From Asaia prunellae JCM 25354 (lineage in GTDB: Bacteria; Pseudomonadota; Alphaproteobacteria; Acetobacterales; Acetobacteraceae), in NCBI RefSeq assembly GCF_000613885.1, contig NZ_BAJV01000011.1, forward strand, positions 1 to 64,000: a stretch of DNA of 64,000 bases, given 5' to 3'. Shown in pieces: positions 35,726 through 44,527 of this stretch. A model generated the notes under the pieces. The model did no database searches. It was not told the origin of the DNA and was given only the letters and a program-made list of their open reading frames with translations. The translations under genes and the position numbers were made by a program. How positions within the stretch are numbered: the stretch's first letter is position 1; the number at the start of each line of letters is the position of its first letter.

Positions 35726-37339
35726 ATGTCTAAACGGGCAAAAAACTGCGACGTTATCGTTATTGGTGCCGGTGCGGCGGGTTGTGTCGTTGCCGGTCGT
35801 CTGGCCGAGAGGAGCACGGCTTCTGTCGTAGTGCTCGAGGCGGGCCTCAATGATTTCGATCCGCTCATCCATATCCCGGCCGGATTTGCCAAGATCCTCC
35901 AGAAAGACTGGCATGTCTGGGCCTATGATACGGCCCCCCAGACTCAGCTTGACGGTACCGCAAAACGCTATCGTTCCGGTCGTGTGGTTGGTGGCGGTTC
36001 CTCGATCAATGCCATGTGCTATGTCAGGGGGCAGCCAAAGGATTTCAACGAATGGCAGGAAGCCGCGGGCGATAAGGCATCCTGGGATTTTGAAACCATG
36101 CTGCGTCATTTCCGGGCGCAGGAATGCAACGATACATTCCATGACAGCTTTCACGGGATTGACGGCCCTCTCAGGATATCACTCCCCAGAGGGATCAATA
36201 CACTCAATGCAGGGTGCCTGAGAGCCTTTCAGGAGGCGGGCCTTCCATATAATCCTGATTATAACGGGGCGAGTCAGCGTGGTGTCTCACCGGTACAAGG
36301 CAATTATGCGGATGGGCGCCGATGCAGTGCCGCGGATGCTTTTCTGCGTCCGGCTTTACGGAGCGGGCGTGTCGAGCTGCGAACCAGTGCGACTGTCACC
36401 CGGATACTGATCGACCAGAGTCGGGCGATTGGTGTGGAATATGTGAGTCGCGGCAAGCGCTATCGTCTTTATGCCGGGCAGGTGGTGCTCAGCTCAGGGG
36501 CAATACATTCTCCCAAAATGCTTATGCTTTCAGGGGTCGGTGCGGCAGATCGGCTCAGAAATCTGGGTGTGCGGGTGCAGCATGACTCGCCTGAGACGGG
36601 GCAGAATCTTCAGGATCACCCGATCGTGCCGCTCAAGGCATTCTGTCGTGACGGTTACGGTTACCAGCGCTCTGCCCAGGGTTTTGGCGCCTTGAAAACA
36701 GGCCTGCGTTATTTGCTGACCAAGACAGGGCCGGCTTCCACCAATGCGATTGATACAGTTTCCTATTTCGATCCACGGGATCTGTCGGCTGACCCGAGCA
36801 TACAGTGCTATCATGCGCCGATCATTTCCGAAGACGGGTTGAGTCCAGCCGGTAAACAGGCAGGCGTGACTTTCGAGCTCGTGGTTCTTCGACCGCGTAG
36901 CCGCGGGAGTATCACGCTCGACTCTATCGATCCGCGCGCAATGCCCCGGATCAACCCGAATTTCTTCGCTGAAGCAGAAGATCTCGATCTTGCTGTTCAG
37001 TCTGTACGCTATATGCGTGAGGTGATGGGCCAGCCTTCATTGCAGCGTATCCTGACGTCAGAAGTGGCTCCGGGTATAGAGCGCCAGAGTGACGCAGAGC
37101 TTGCCCAATGGATTCGGCAGGTTGCCACCACCATGTGGCATCCGGTCGGGACATGCAGGATGGGAGCTGATGACAGGGCCGTGGTCGATAGTCGGTTACG
37201 CGTGAACGGTATCGGAAATCTCCGCGTGATCGATGCGTCGATCATGCCCAATATCACGAGTGGAAACACCAATGCGCCGACCATGGCGCTCGCGCGTCAT
37301 GGTGCCGACATGATGATTGACGACCTGCATCTTGCCTGA
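35726..37339 (+). CDS. GMC-family FAD oxidoreductase (choline/alcohol dehydrogenase type)
   Basis: Oxidises an alcohol to an aldehyde with FAD. ATG 35726 follows AAGGAAC; the longer frame overlaps the previous gene and is rejected. The 537-residue protein has the Rossmann motif DVIVIGAGAAGCVVAGRLAE, the GMC signature RVVGGGSSINAMCYVRGQP, a second GMC motif LSSGAIHSPKMLMLSGVG and the C-terminal catalytic region MWHPVGTCRMG with DASIMPNITSGNTNAPTMA. It belongs to the choline dehydrogenase/alkJ-like group. Together with the aldehyde dehydrogenase under LysR control it could convert an alcohol to a carboxylate. A terminator is not obvious. Confidence 0.92.
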   Translation: MSKRAKNCDVIVIGAGAAGCVVAGRLAERSTASVVVLEAGLNDFDPLIHIPAGFAKILQKDWHVWAYDTAPQTQLDGTAKRYRSGRVVGGGSSINAMCYVRGQPKDFNEWQEAAGDKASWDFETMLRHFRAQECNDTFHDSFHGIDGPLRISLPRGINTLNAGCLRAFQEAGLPYNPDYNGASQRGVSPVQGNYADGRRCSAADAFLRPALRSGRVELRTSATVTRILIDQSRAIGVEYVSRGKRYRLYAGQVVLSSGAIHSPKMLMLSGVGAADRLRNLGVRVQHDSPETGQNLQDHPIVPLKAFCRDGYGYQRSAQGFGALKTGLRYLLTKTGPASTNAIDTVSYFDPRDLSADPSIQCYHAPIISEDGLSPAGKQAGVTFELVVLRPRSRGSITLDSIDPRAMPRINPNFFAEAEDLDLAVQSVRYMREVMGQPSLQRILTSEVAPGIERQSDAELAQWIRQVATTMWHPVGTCRMGADDRAVVDSRLRVNGIGNLRVIDASIMPNITSGNTNAPTMALARHGADMMIDDLHLA

Positions 37340-37358
37340 CCTGGTGCCGGGCCGGGGG

Positions 37359-38690
37359 TCAATATCCCCCGGCCTCCCGGTCGAGCATGAACTGGTCGGC
37401 TTCCTCATCAAAGTCAAAAAGCTCAGTGTAACGTGCCCAGTTCGTCGCAGTCATGAGTGTCTGTTCGGCGTAGCCTGGCGACATTGTGGCTTCCAGCTCC
37501 TCACGGAATCGATCCGCGCCGGTACGGTGACCCGAACGTTCATCAAGGACCGCACGTATCGACCGTATAAGCGGAATATGATGCAGCAAGGCTGTGCGCA
37601 TGATTTCACGTCGCTCTTCCTGGTCGGCCTGAACGAAGCGCATGCCAGCTTCTGTCATGAGAATATCGCCGTCTTCAAGCTCGGCGAGTTCAAGCAGTTG
37701 CAATGACTCTCCGAGTGGAAAGAGATCGTCCAGAGCCATTTGCAACCGCTCGGCCAGATGGGGGAGATCGGCGCGCCCGTTGAGCGGAGCACCAGCGAGA
37801 CTCTCCAGAAGGCCCACCAGAACGTTGATAGGAATTGGTGGCAGCACAAGAGCCATGGGATGTGGCGCCGGAGCTGGTGCGCCAGTTTCAAGACTGGCTT
37901 CTGAAACCAGAGGCGCCCGCTTGGTCATAAGCGTATAGATATGATCGACAAAATGTCTGAATTCGGCGTGGTCGCGATTACGCGGATGCGGGAATGGCAC
38001 AACCAGCTCATGTGAGACACGCCCCGGATTGGACGAAAACAGCAGAATACGGTCGCACATCAATACGGCTTCCTCGACATTATGCGTTACCAGCATCATG
38101 GCTCGTGTGGGCAGACGATGTTCTGACCAGAGTTCTATGAGATCAGTGCGCAGATTTTCTGCGGTAAGCATATCGAGGGAGGAAAAAGGTTCGTCCATGA
38201 GCAGCAGATCGGGTTGCATGACCAGCGCACGGGCCAACCCGACACGTTGCTGCATTGATCCGGAAAGCTCCTTGGGCAAGGCGTTTTCGTATCCGCTTAG
38301 TCCGATCAGATCGATGATATCATCGCAGCGTCTTTCGCATTCCAGACGAGGCAGACGTTTGGCTTCCAGACCCAGCATGATGTTCTGCTGTACGGTAAGC
38401 CAGGGGAACAGCGCGAATGACTGGAAGACCATTGCAATTTCCGGTGTCGGCCCGGTCAAGGGGGCGGCCTTCCAGATAATTTCACCTCCGCTTGGCGGGA
38501 TCAGTCCGGACGCGATACGCAGCAATGTGCTTTTGCCTGACCCCGAACGGCCTACCAGCCCGACGATTTCGCCTGCGTGAAGGTCGAAACTGACCCCTTC
38601 GAGCACAGGTAGATCGGTACTGCTCTCCTTCTGATAAACCTGAAGACAGTTACGGATCGAGAGCAGGATTTCCTGCATGTCAGGCTCCAT
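37359..38690 (-). CDS. ABC transporter ATP-binding protein (nitrate/sulfonate type, with C-terminal domain)
   Basis: Energises import by the adjacent permease. The ATPase (residues 1-250) has Walker A GRSGSGKSTLL, a Q-loop at FQSFALFP, signature KELSGSMQQRVGLARAL (LSGSM rather than LSGGM), Walker B LLLMDEPFSSLD and switch His LVTHNVEEAV. An extra C-terminal region of about 180 residues matches the AAA-associated extension seen in some nitrate/taurine-type importers. It starts two bases after the permease stop, so the genes are one operon. No substrate-binding protein is adjacent; the ligand cannot be assigned. Confidence 0.88.
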   Translation of the reverse strand: MEPDMQEILLSIRNCLQVYQKESSTDLPVLEGVSFDLHAGEIVGLVGRSGSGKSTLLRIASGLIPPSGGEIIWKAAPLTGPTPEIAMVFQSFALFPWLTVQQNIMLGLEAKRLPRLECERRCDDIIDLIGLSGYENALPKELSGSMQQRVGLARALVMQPDLLLMDEPFSSLDMLTAENLRTDLIELWSEHRLPTRAMMLVTHNVEEAVLMCDRILLFSSNPGRVSHELVVPFPHPRNRDHAEFRHFVDHIYTLMTKRAPLVSEASLETGAPAPAPHPMALVLPPIPINVLVGLLESLAGAPLNGRADLPHLAERLQMALDDLFPLGESLQLLELAELEDGDILMTEAGMRFVQADQEERREIMRTALLHHIPLIRSIRAVLDERSGHRTGADRFREELEATMSPGYAEQTLMTATNWARYTELFDFDEEADQFMLDREAGGY

Positions 38691-38692
38691 GG

Positions 38693-40396
38693 TCAGTTCT
38701 GAGAGGTTTGAATGCGACGCCGGATCTGCAGACGCAACGGATTCCAGACAAGGATCTCACCAAGGGCAATGCACAGGGTCAAAACCGCAGCACCAAGAAC
38801 GACACGGGGAAGATCGCCGATTTCGATAGCATGGGCCACATAGGCGCCAATTCCACTGCCATCGCGCCCCCGTAAGGTCCATGAAGAGCGTTCCGCCAGG
38901 ATCAGAATCGTCCAGCCTGTCATGGAGGCCGTACTGATGGCTTCCAGAAGGGCAGGGGCCAGACCGGGCAGAAGAACGCGCTTCCACCAGAGCCATCCGC
39001 TGATCTGCAGATTCTGGGCTGCCTGGAGCAGATCGACAGGATAATTGCGCATTCCGCGCAGAATCTGGGCCAGGAGCACACCCTGGACGAAGAAGAAGCA
39101 CAGGATGAGAGGCCAGAGCAACGGTGACAAGCCAAGCGTAGTCAATGCGAGACAGAGGACCGGGAAGAGAATGTTTTTCGGATAAAGCGTCAGAAACCGG
39201 GCAGCAATGCGTGCCTTTGTTGCATGTCGTGGCGAAAGACCAAGCCAGACACCCAGAGGGAGCCAAAGCGCAAGAGCCAGAATGAGTGCGACGGTCATAC
39301 GCGCGGCAGATACCAGGCTTTGCATCATGACGATGCCGAGATCATTCAGATCGAGCGCGTGATGACGATAGAAAAATCCTGTGACGATCAGAAGTATGAA
39401 GAGACCCGACGCAAGTCCGAAGAGCGAGGAAGGCTTTCCCGCGCTGACGACCGGTCGGAAACCTGTGTGGCCCCACCTCATATCGCCAAACCAGGCCAGT
39501 ATCCGGCGTATTCTCTCTCCCGTCAGCTTGAGCAGACGGGTACGACGCCAGAATTTAAGCATCCAGGGATCTGCGGCATGGTCGAAAACCGGCGTAAGGC
39601 GGTACCGATCGGCCCAGATCTGCCAGGGGAAAACAAGACAGTTATCGTAGAGGAAAGCCAGAATGCCAACCAGGATTGCCGCGAGAGCGGTTTCCCGAAG
39701 CGAGCCAATTGCTGCCGCCTGAGCCGCGTGAGCCCCGAGGCCGGGGCGTGGCGAGAGCGTACCATCGACAGGTAGCATTTCGGTCGCGATCAGGATGCAC
39801 CAAGCCATCGGCATGGATCGGGCGAGTGCCGTAACGCCGTGAGGAATCGCAAACGGGGCTTCGAGGCGCCACAGACGCTGCCAGCTGGTCAGTCCAAGCG
39901 CGCGTGTTGCCTCGTCGAGGGCGCGCGGGATCTGCTCCCATGCCTGCAAGGACGCAATGGCAATGGGGGCAGTAAAACAGAGTGCCGTTGTGCCTATGGT
40001 CGATATGCCAAAACCCAGCCGGTGCAGAAAAGGAAGGAGACACAGCAGAGGGACCATATGCAGACCACTCAGGATCGTGGCGACAATACTGCGCAATATC
40101 GGAATTTTGGCAGCCAGCAACGCCAGGATTGCGCCAAGCGTTGCGCCGATGAGTGTGGCGCCGAGCATGCGCAGAGCGGTATGGCCGAAATCGTTCAGCA
40201 GGACCTCAAGCCCGGCCAGAGAACGGAGATGCGGTGTCACGAGCCCGACATGATGAAACGAGGCGAGCCGCGCTGGCAGAAAGCGTGAGACCAGAGCCAG
40301 GGCGGCTACCACGAAAAGCGTACCGACCAGCGATGCTGTCAGCCCCGTCTTGCGGTTTGGTCCGCGTGTACCGCGTCGCACCCTTGATGGCGACAT
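38693..40396 (-). CDS. ABC transporter permease, two fused BPD domains
   Basis: A 567-residue inner-membrane protein with roughly a dozen hydrophobic segments arranged as two binding-protein-dependent transport domains in tandem. EAA-like loops occur at ALDEATRALGLTSWQRLWRL and LLQAAQNLQISGWLWWKRVL. Fusion of both halves replaces the usual homodimer. The family is the sulfonate/nitrate/taurine importer permeases, and this double arrangement is known in Proteobacteria. It is upstream of its ATPase gene. A strong hairpin lies just before the start, with ribosome site AAGGAAGGA. Substrate unknown. Confidence 0.85.
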   Translation of the reverse strand: MSPSRVRRGTRGPNRKTGLTASLVGTLFVVAALALVSRFLPARLASFHHVGLVTPHLRSLAGLEVLLNDFGHTALRMLGATLIGATLGAILALLAAKIPILRSIVATILSGLHMVPLLCLLPFLHRLGFGISTIGTTALCFTAPIAIASLQAWEQIPRALDEATRALGLTSWQRLWRLEAPFAIPHGVTALARSMPMAWCILIATEMLPVDGTLSPRPGLGAHAAQAAAIGSLRETALAAILVGILAFLYDNCLVFPWQIWADRYRLTPVFDHAADPWMLKFWRRTRLLKLTGERIRRILAWFGDMRWGHTGFRPVVSAGKPSSLFGLASGLFILLIVTGFFYRHHALDLNDLGIVMMQSLVSAARMTVALILALALWLPLGVWLGLSPRHATKARIAARFLTLYPKNILFPVLCLALTTLGLSPLLWPLILCFFFVQGVLLAQILRGMRNYPVDLLQAAQNLQISGWLWWKRVLLPGLAPALLEAISTASMTGWTILILAERSSWTLRGRDGSGIGAYVAHAIEIGDLPRVVLGAAVLTLCIALGEILVWNPLRLQIRRRIQTSQN

Positions 40397-40414
40397 GCGC
40401 TCCTTCCTTGTTAG

Positions 40415-40458
40415 CCGGCTCTCGTCCCGTTTTTATAATAATGGGATGAGAGGGCCGG
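40415..40458 (-). promoter_or_regulatory. Strong leader hairpin before the ABC permease
   Basis: On the minus strand CCGGCCCTCTCATCCC pairs with GGGACGAGAGCCGG around a 14-base AT loop, ending 18 bases before the permease ATG (40394-40396). It could be the dut terminator or a regulatory leader structure. No known riboswitch class is recognised. Confidence 0.5.
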
Positions 40459-40532
40459 TTTCCTTATGCGACGAGGCTCAGACCAATGGTTCAGGATGAA
40501 TCTGGTGTCATTTCGTCTGAGCTGTCGGGTGA

Positions 40533-40994
40533 TCAGATCGTGTTGGCTAGGCCCGTGCTGCCAAACCCGCCCGTACCACGGGTTGTTTCATCCAGTTCAG
40601 AAACTTCTACCCATGTCAAACGAATGACGGGAGCCAGAACAGCCTGGGCGATACGCATGCCGCGGGAAATCACGAAATCTTCCTTGCCTGTATTGAGGAT
40701 TATCACGCCGATCTCGCCGCGATAATCCTCGTCGATCGTGCCGGGCGTATTGGGCAGGGTGATACCGTGTTTCAGGGCAAGGCCCGAGCGCGGCCTGATC
40801 TGCAATTCATACCCCGCAGGGAGACCGATCTTCAGGCCGGTAGGAATCAGGGCACGATCTCCCGGTTTCACGACCTGATCGGAGTCTATGGCTGCAAGCA
40901 GATCCATGCCTGCTGCACCGCTGCTGGCATAATGGGGGAGATCCAGACCCTCGGCATGGGGGAGTCTGACAAGTTCGACGGGAAGCGGTGACAT
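40533..40994 (-). CDS. dut: dUTP diphosphatase
   Basis: Hydrolyses dUTP to dUMP, keeping uracil out of DNA and feeding dTMP synthesis. A 153-residue trimeric-type dUTPase with all five motifs: [53 protein letters not shown] and the C-terminal [10 protein letters not shown]. It follows coaBC by six bases on the same strand; the coaBC-dut pairing is widespread in Alphaproteobacteria. The frame is intact. Confidence 0.97.
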   Translation of the reverse strand: MSPLPVELVRLPHAEGLDLPHYASSGAAGMDLLAAIDSDQVVKPGDRALIPTGLKIGLPAGYELQIRPRSGLALKHGITLPNTPGTIDEDYRGEIGVIILNTGKEDFVISRGMRIAQAVLAPVIRLTWVEVSELDETTRGTGGFGSTGLANTI

Positions 40995-41000
40995 GGCGCC

Positions 41001-42203
41001 TTACCTAGAAGAGGGAGAGAAACGGGCGGCGATACGCTCTGCAAGAGTCGTGGCAATTTCTGCCTTGGGCAATGACGGCCAGGATTCAGTGCTCTCGTCG
41101 CCCAGGAAAAGGATCCGGTTATGGTCGCCACCAAAAACGCCATTTCCCGGACTGACATCATTGGCCAGAAGCCAGTCACACCCTTTGCGTTGTTTTTTGG
41201 CCGCAGCATGGGTTTCCAGCTTTTCAGTTTCCGCAGCAAAGCCAACAACAAGGGTAGGGCGTGATGGTCCGGAACGGGACAATGTGGCCAGGATGTCCGG
41301 ATTTTCCACCAGGGTAAGAACCGGGGGCGCGTCGTTCTGTTTCTTGCGTTTTTGTGTGGCAGTTTCGGCCAGGCGCCAGTCTCCTACGGCAGCTGCACAG
41401 ATTGCGATATCCGCAGGGAGAGCCGCATGACAGGCGGCCAGCATGTCGCACGCCGTCGTGACATCAACGCGTATAACCTTGTCGGGACAGGGCAGGGCAG
41501 TCGGACCGCTGACGAGCGTTACCCGTGCCCCGAGCCGTGCGCAGGCCGAAGCAATGGCGTAGCCCTGCTTGCCTGAGGAATGATTGGCAATGAAACGCAC
41601 GGGATCGATCGGCTCATGGGTGGGGCCGGCGGTGATCAGGACGTGTCGTCCAGTCAGAGGCTTGTGCGGAAACAGTACATCTTCGATGGCTGTAACGATC
41701 GATTCAGGTTCGCTCAGACGTCCCGGGCCAAATTCGCCGCAGGCCATTTCGCCTTCGTCTGGGCCCGCGAAGTGACAGCCGCGCTCGCGTAATGTCCTGA
41801 GATTTTCCTGTGTCGCCGGGTGTTGCCACATGCGGACATTCATTGCAGGGGCGATCATTACGGGTTTGTCTGTTGCCAAAAGAAGCGTTGTGGCGAGGTC
41901 ATCGGCAAACCCGTTCGCCATACGGGCAAGAAGATTGGCTGTAGCCGGACAGACGACCAGCAGATCGGCGCTGCGGGAAAGCGCGATATGGTCCATCTGG
42001 CTGTCTTCGGCGAGAGAGAGCAATGCCGTATGAACCGGCGCGCCGGACAGGCCCTGAACGGAAAGCGGTGTGACGAAATGCGTGGCCGATTCTGTCAGCA
42101 CGCATTCTACGGCAATATCCCGTTTTCGAAGAAGCCGTATCAGCTCCAGCGATTTATAGGCGGCAATACCACCGCCTATGATCAGGATGATTCTCGCACG
42201 CAT
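41001..42203 (-). CDS. coaBC: Bifunctional phosphopantothenoylcysteine synthetase/decarboxylase
   Basis: Carries out two steps of coenzyme A synthesis: joining cysteine to 4'-phosphopantothenate and then decarboxylating it. The 400-residue protein has the flavin-binding CoaC domain (IGGGIAAYKSLELIRLLRKR, APAMNVRMW, ACGEFGPGRLSEPESI) at residues 1-185 and the CoaB domain (VLITAGPTHEPIDPVRFIAN, SSGKQGYAIASACARLGA) after it. It sits between ubiE and dut, seven and six bases apart, so the three form an operon. The frame is intact. Confidence 0.96.
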   Translation of the reverse strand: MRARIILIIGGGIAAYKSLELIRLLRKRDIAVECVLTESATHFVTPLSVQGLSGAPVHTALLSLAEDSQMDHIALSRSADLLVVCPATANLLARMANGFADDLATTLLLATDKPVMIAPAMNVRMWQHPATQENLRTLRERGCHFAGPDEGEMACGEFGPGRLSEPESIVTAIEDVLFPHKPLTGRHVLITAGPTHEPIDPVRFIANHSSGKQGYAIASACARLGARVTLVSGPTALPCPDKVIRVDVTTACDMLAACHAALPADIAICAAAVGDWRLAETATQKRKKQNDAPPVLTLVENPDILATLSRSGPSRPTLVVGFAAETEKLETHAAAKKQRKGCDWLLANDVSPGNGVFGGDHNRILFLGDESTESWPSLPKAEIATTLAERIAARFSPSSR

Positions 42204-42209
42204 GCGAGA

Positions 42210-42995
42210 TCAGAGCTTCCAGCCCGAATGGATGGCGGCAATACCCCCCGAAAGGTTCTGGTATCCGACTTTCTCCAGTCCGGCGTCACGCATCATTCCA
42301 GCCAGTACCTCCTGTTCCGGGAAGGTGCGAATACTCTCGGCAAGATAGCGATAGCTCTCGGCATCCTTGGCGATGATCTGGCCCATTTTCGGCAATACGC
42401 CGAAGGACCACGCATCATACAGAGGAGCAAGAGCCGCGACCTGGACACGAGAGAATTCGAGACAGCAGAATTTTCCGCCCGGTCTCAGCACGCGACGGGC
42501 TTCACGCAGGACAGCATCCTTGTCCGTGCAGTTGCGCAGACCGAACGCAATTGAAACGCGGTCGACACTGCGATCGGGAAGCGGAATGGCCTCCGCATCG
42601 ACGACCGAGAACTCGATATCGCTCAGGAATCCCTTGCTTGCCGCGCGTGAGCGACCGACCTCAAGCATGGAGGCGTTGATATCTGTCAGGAGTGCTGGGC
42701 CTCCATTGTTCTTCAGCCAGCCAAAGCTGATATCACCCGTACCGCCTGCGAGGTCGAGCAGCTTGAGGTCGCGCCTTGGTGCAAGCGTCGTGATAAACAG
42801 GCGCTTCCAGACGCGGTGGATGCCCAGTGACATCACATCGTTCATGACATCGTAGCGGCCTGCTACGCTGTCGAAAACGGCGCGCACCAGTGGTTTTTTC
42901 TCGGCTTTGGGAACGGAGCGATACCCGAAATCGGTAATCTCCTCTTTTTCGCCGCTGGCTGATTCGGAATGGGGAAATGATGCGTTGTCGGTCAT
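42210..42995 (-). CDS. ubiE: Demethylmenaquinone/ubiquinone C-methyltransferase
   Basis: A SAM-dependent C-methyltransferase in ubiquinone synthesis. The 261-residue protein shows FDSVAGRYDVMNDVMSLGIH, the SAM motif LLDLAGGTGDISF, IAFGLRNCTDKDAVLREARR and the C-terminal NLSGGIAAIHSGWKL, all characteristic of UbiE. It is divergent from mutM with about 30 bases between starts, so both promoters must overlap. It is the first gene of the ubiE-coaBC-dut operon. Confidence 0.96.
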   Translation of the reverse strand: MTDNASFPHSESASGEKEEITDFGYRSVPKAEKKPLVRAVFDSVAGRYDVMNDVMSLGIHRVWKRLFITTLAPRRDLKLLDLAGGTGDISFGWLKNNGGPALLTDINASMLEVGRSRAASKGFLSDIEFSVVDAEAIPLPDRSVDRVSIAFGLRNCTDKDAVLREARRVLRPGGKFCCLEFSRVQVAALAPLYDAWSFGVLPKMGQIIAKDAESYRYLAESIRTFPEQEVLAGMMRDAGLEKVGYQNLSGGIAAIHSGWKL

Positions 42996-43025
42996 GCTTC
43001 TCTGGATATAGTGTCAGCACCCAAG

Positions 43026-43895
43026 ATGCCAGAGTTACCAGAAGTTGAAACCATCCTGATTGGTTTGAGGTCGGCGCTTGCTGGCCGACGTGTTATCACT
43101 TCGGAGATCAGAAACGATCTGCGGTGGCCCGTACCCGATGATCTGTCGATCCGGGCAGATGGCAAGAAAATCCGGTCCGCAACCCGTCTGGGCAAATACA
43201 TGCTGGTTGGACTGGTCCATGGTCCAACCATTCTGATTCATCTGGGAATGAGCGGGCGTATCCGTATTTCGCGGCCAGAACGCAAAAAAGCTGCCTACAA
43301 GCCCATGCTCCATGAGCATGTCACGCTCACCCTTGATGACAGCACACGTATCGGCCTTGTGGATCCCAGACGTTTCGGCTGTTTTCTGCTTCTCGATGCG
43401 GGGAGGGAGAAGGAGCATCCGCTTCTTTCCCGGTTAGGAGCGGATCCACTCCTGCCCGGGTTCGATGCCGCCTATCTGATCGGAAAGCTCAAGAACAAAC
43501 GCTCCCCTATAAAGACCATGCTGCTCGATCAGCATGTCGTGGCAGGGCTCGGCAATATATATGTATCGGAAATTCTTTTTCGTGCCCGTATCAATCCCGA
43601 AAGGCGCGCTCTTTCCCTGAGTGAGGAAGAAATCACGCGGATTGCCCGGATTACGCCTGCTGTTCTGGAAGAGGCGATCCGTGCCGGGGGCTCGACACTG
43701 AGGGATTATGTGGATTCAGAAGGCAAACCCGGTGCCTTTCAGGAATTGCACCAAGTCTATGGTCGTGAAGGGGAGCCTTGTCCTGACTGTCCGGGCTATC
43801 CTGCCTGCCATGGCATAAGGCGGATCAGCCAGTCTGGCCGTTCGAGTTTCTATTGTCCGCGCCTGCAACCGCCACTTTCGTTAGAGGACGCTTGA
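43026..43895 (+). CDS. mutM: Formamidopyrimidine-DNA glycosylase (3' frame disturbed)
   Basis: Removes oxidised purines such as 8-oxoguanine, with AP lyase activity through its N-terminal proline. ATG 43026 (MPELPEVETI) is required because Pro2 is catalytic; the longer frame from 43011 is excluded. LGKYMLVGLVHGPTILIHLG and GLGNIYVSEILFRARINPER are typical. The zinc finger reads CPDC...FYCPRLQ, where the last Cys is missing. Removing one C at 43862-43863 gives CPRCNRHFR and a stop at 43882-43884, the canonical end. So the written C-terminus is probably an indel artefact. Confidence 0.94.
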   Translation: MPELPEVETILIGLRSALAGRRVITSEIRNDLRWPVPDDLSIRADGKKIRSATRLGKYMLVGLVHGPTILIHLGMSGRIRISRPERKKAAYKPMLHEHVTLTLDDSTRIGLVDPRRFGCFLLLDAGREKEHPLLSRLGADPLLPGFDAAYLIGKLKNKRSPIKTMLLDQHVVAGLGNIYVSEILFRARINPERRALSLSEEEITRIARITPAVLEEAIRAGGSTLRDYVDSEGKPGAFQELHQVYGREGEPCPDCPGYPACHGIRRISQSGRSSFYCPRLQPPLSLEDA

Positions 43896-44029
43896 CTGTC
43901 AGCGTCAAACTGGACTAAAGGCGAGCCCTCCGCTGGCTCTGCGTCTCGTTTCGAGATGATTGGCTGGCATGCTTTATTGTTGTTGCAAGACAACCTAACA
44001 AGCCGAACAGAACAGGCTGAAGAGTAGAA

Positions 44030-44299
44030 ATGGCTAACACCGCCTCTGCGCGCAAGCGCATCCGTCAGAACGAGCGTCGTCGTGAGCGTAACGTTTCCCG
44101 TATGTCCCGCGTCCGCACTTTCGTGAAGAAGGTCGAAACGGCCATTCTTTCGGGTGACAAGAACGCTGCCAATGATGCACTGCGTGCTGCACAGCCTGAG
44201 ATGCAGCGTGCTGTTGGCAAGGGCGTTCTTGCCGCCAACACTGTAAGCCGCAAGCTGTCGCGTCTTTCCGCGCGCATCAAGGCTCTGGCTTCGGCCTGA
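44030..44299 (+). CDS. rpsT: 30S ribosomal protein S20
   Basis: An 89-residue basic protein of the small ribosomal subunit: [20 protein letters not shown], then [19 protein letters not shown] and [21 protein letters not shown]. This is the usual S20 pattern and length. It is monocistronic between mutM and dnaA, as in many Alphaproteobacteria, and followed by a Rho-independent terminator. Confidence 0.97.
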   Translation: MANTASARKRIRQNERRRERNVSRMSRVRTFVKKVETAILSGDKNAANDALRAAQPEMQRAVGKGVLAANTVSRKLSRLSARIKALASA

Positions 44300-44350
44300 T
44301 CGGACAGAAGAGCTGCTTTCTCCGGAAAGACCTTCGCTCTTAATCCATAG

Positions 44351-44392
44351 AAAGAACGGGTGTGGCACTACCGCCATATCCGTTCTTTTTTT
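44351..44392 (+). terminator. Rho-independent terminator after rpsT
   Basis: AAAGAACGG pairs with CCGTTCTTT (44380-44388), followed directly by more T. It lies about 50 bases after the rpsT stop and separates it from dnaA. Confidence 0.88.
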
Positions 44393-44527
44393 CGCCGGTT
44401 CTCGTCTGACCGGATAAGCTTGCCTCTTTCGATCCGTTTGACCTATCCTGTCCGCCCTTCCAGACAGGATCGATAACGTTGATCGTGACGGCTTCAATTA
44501 TGTCTTTTGTTGCAACTCGGGGGAGTG

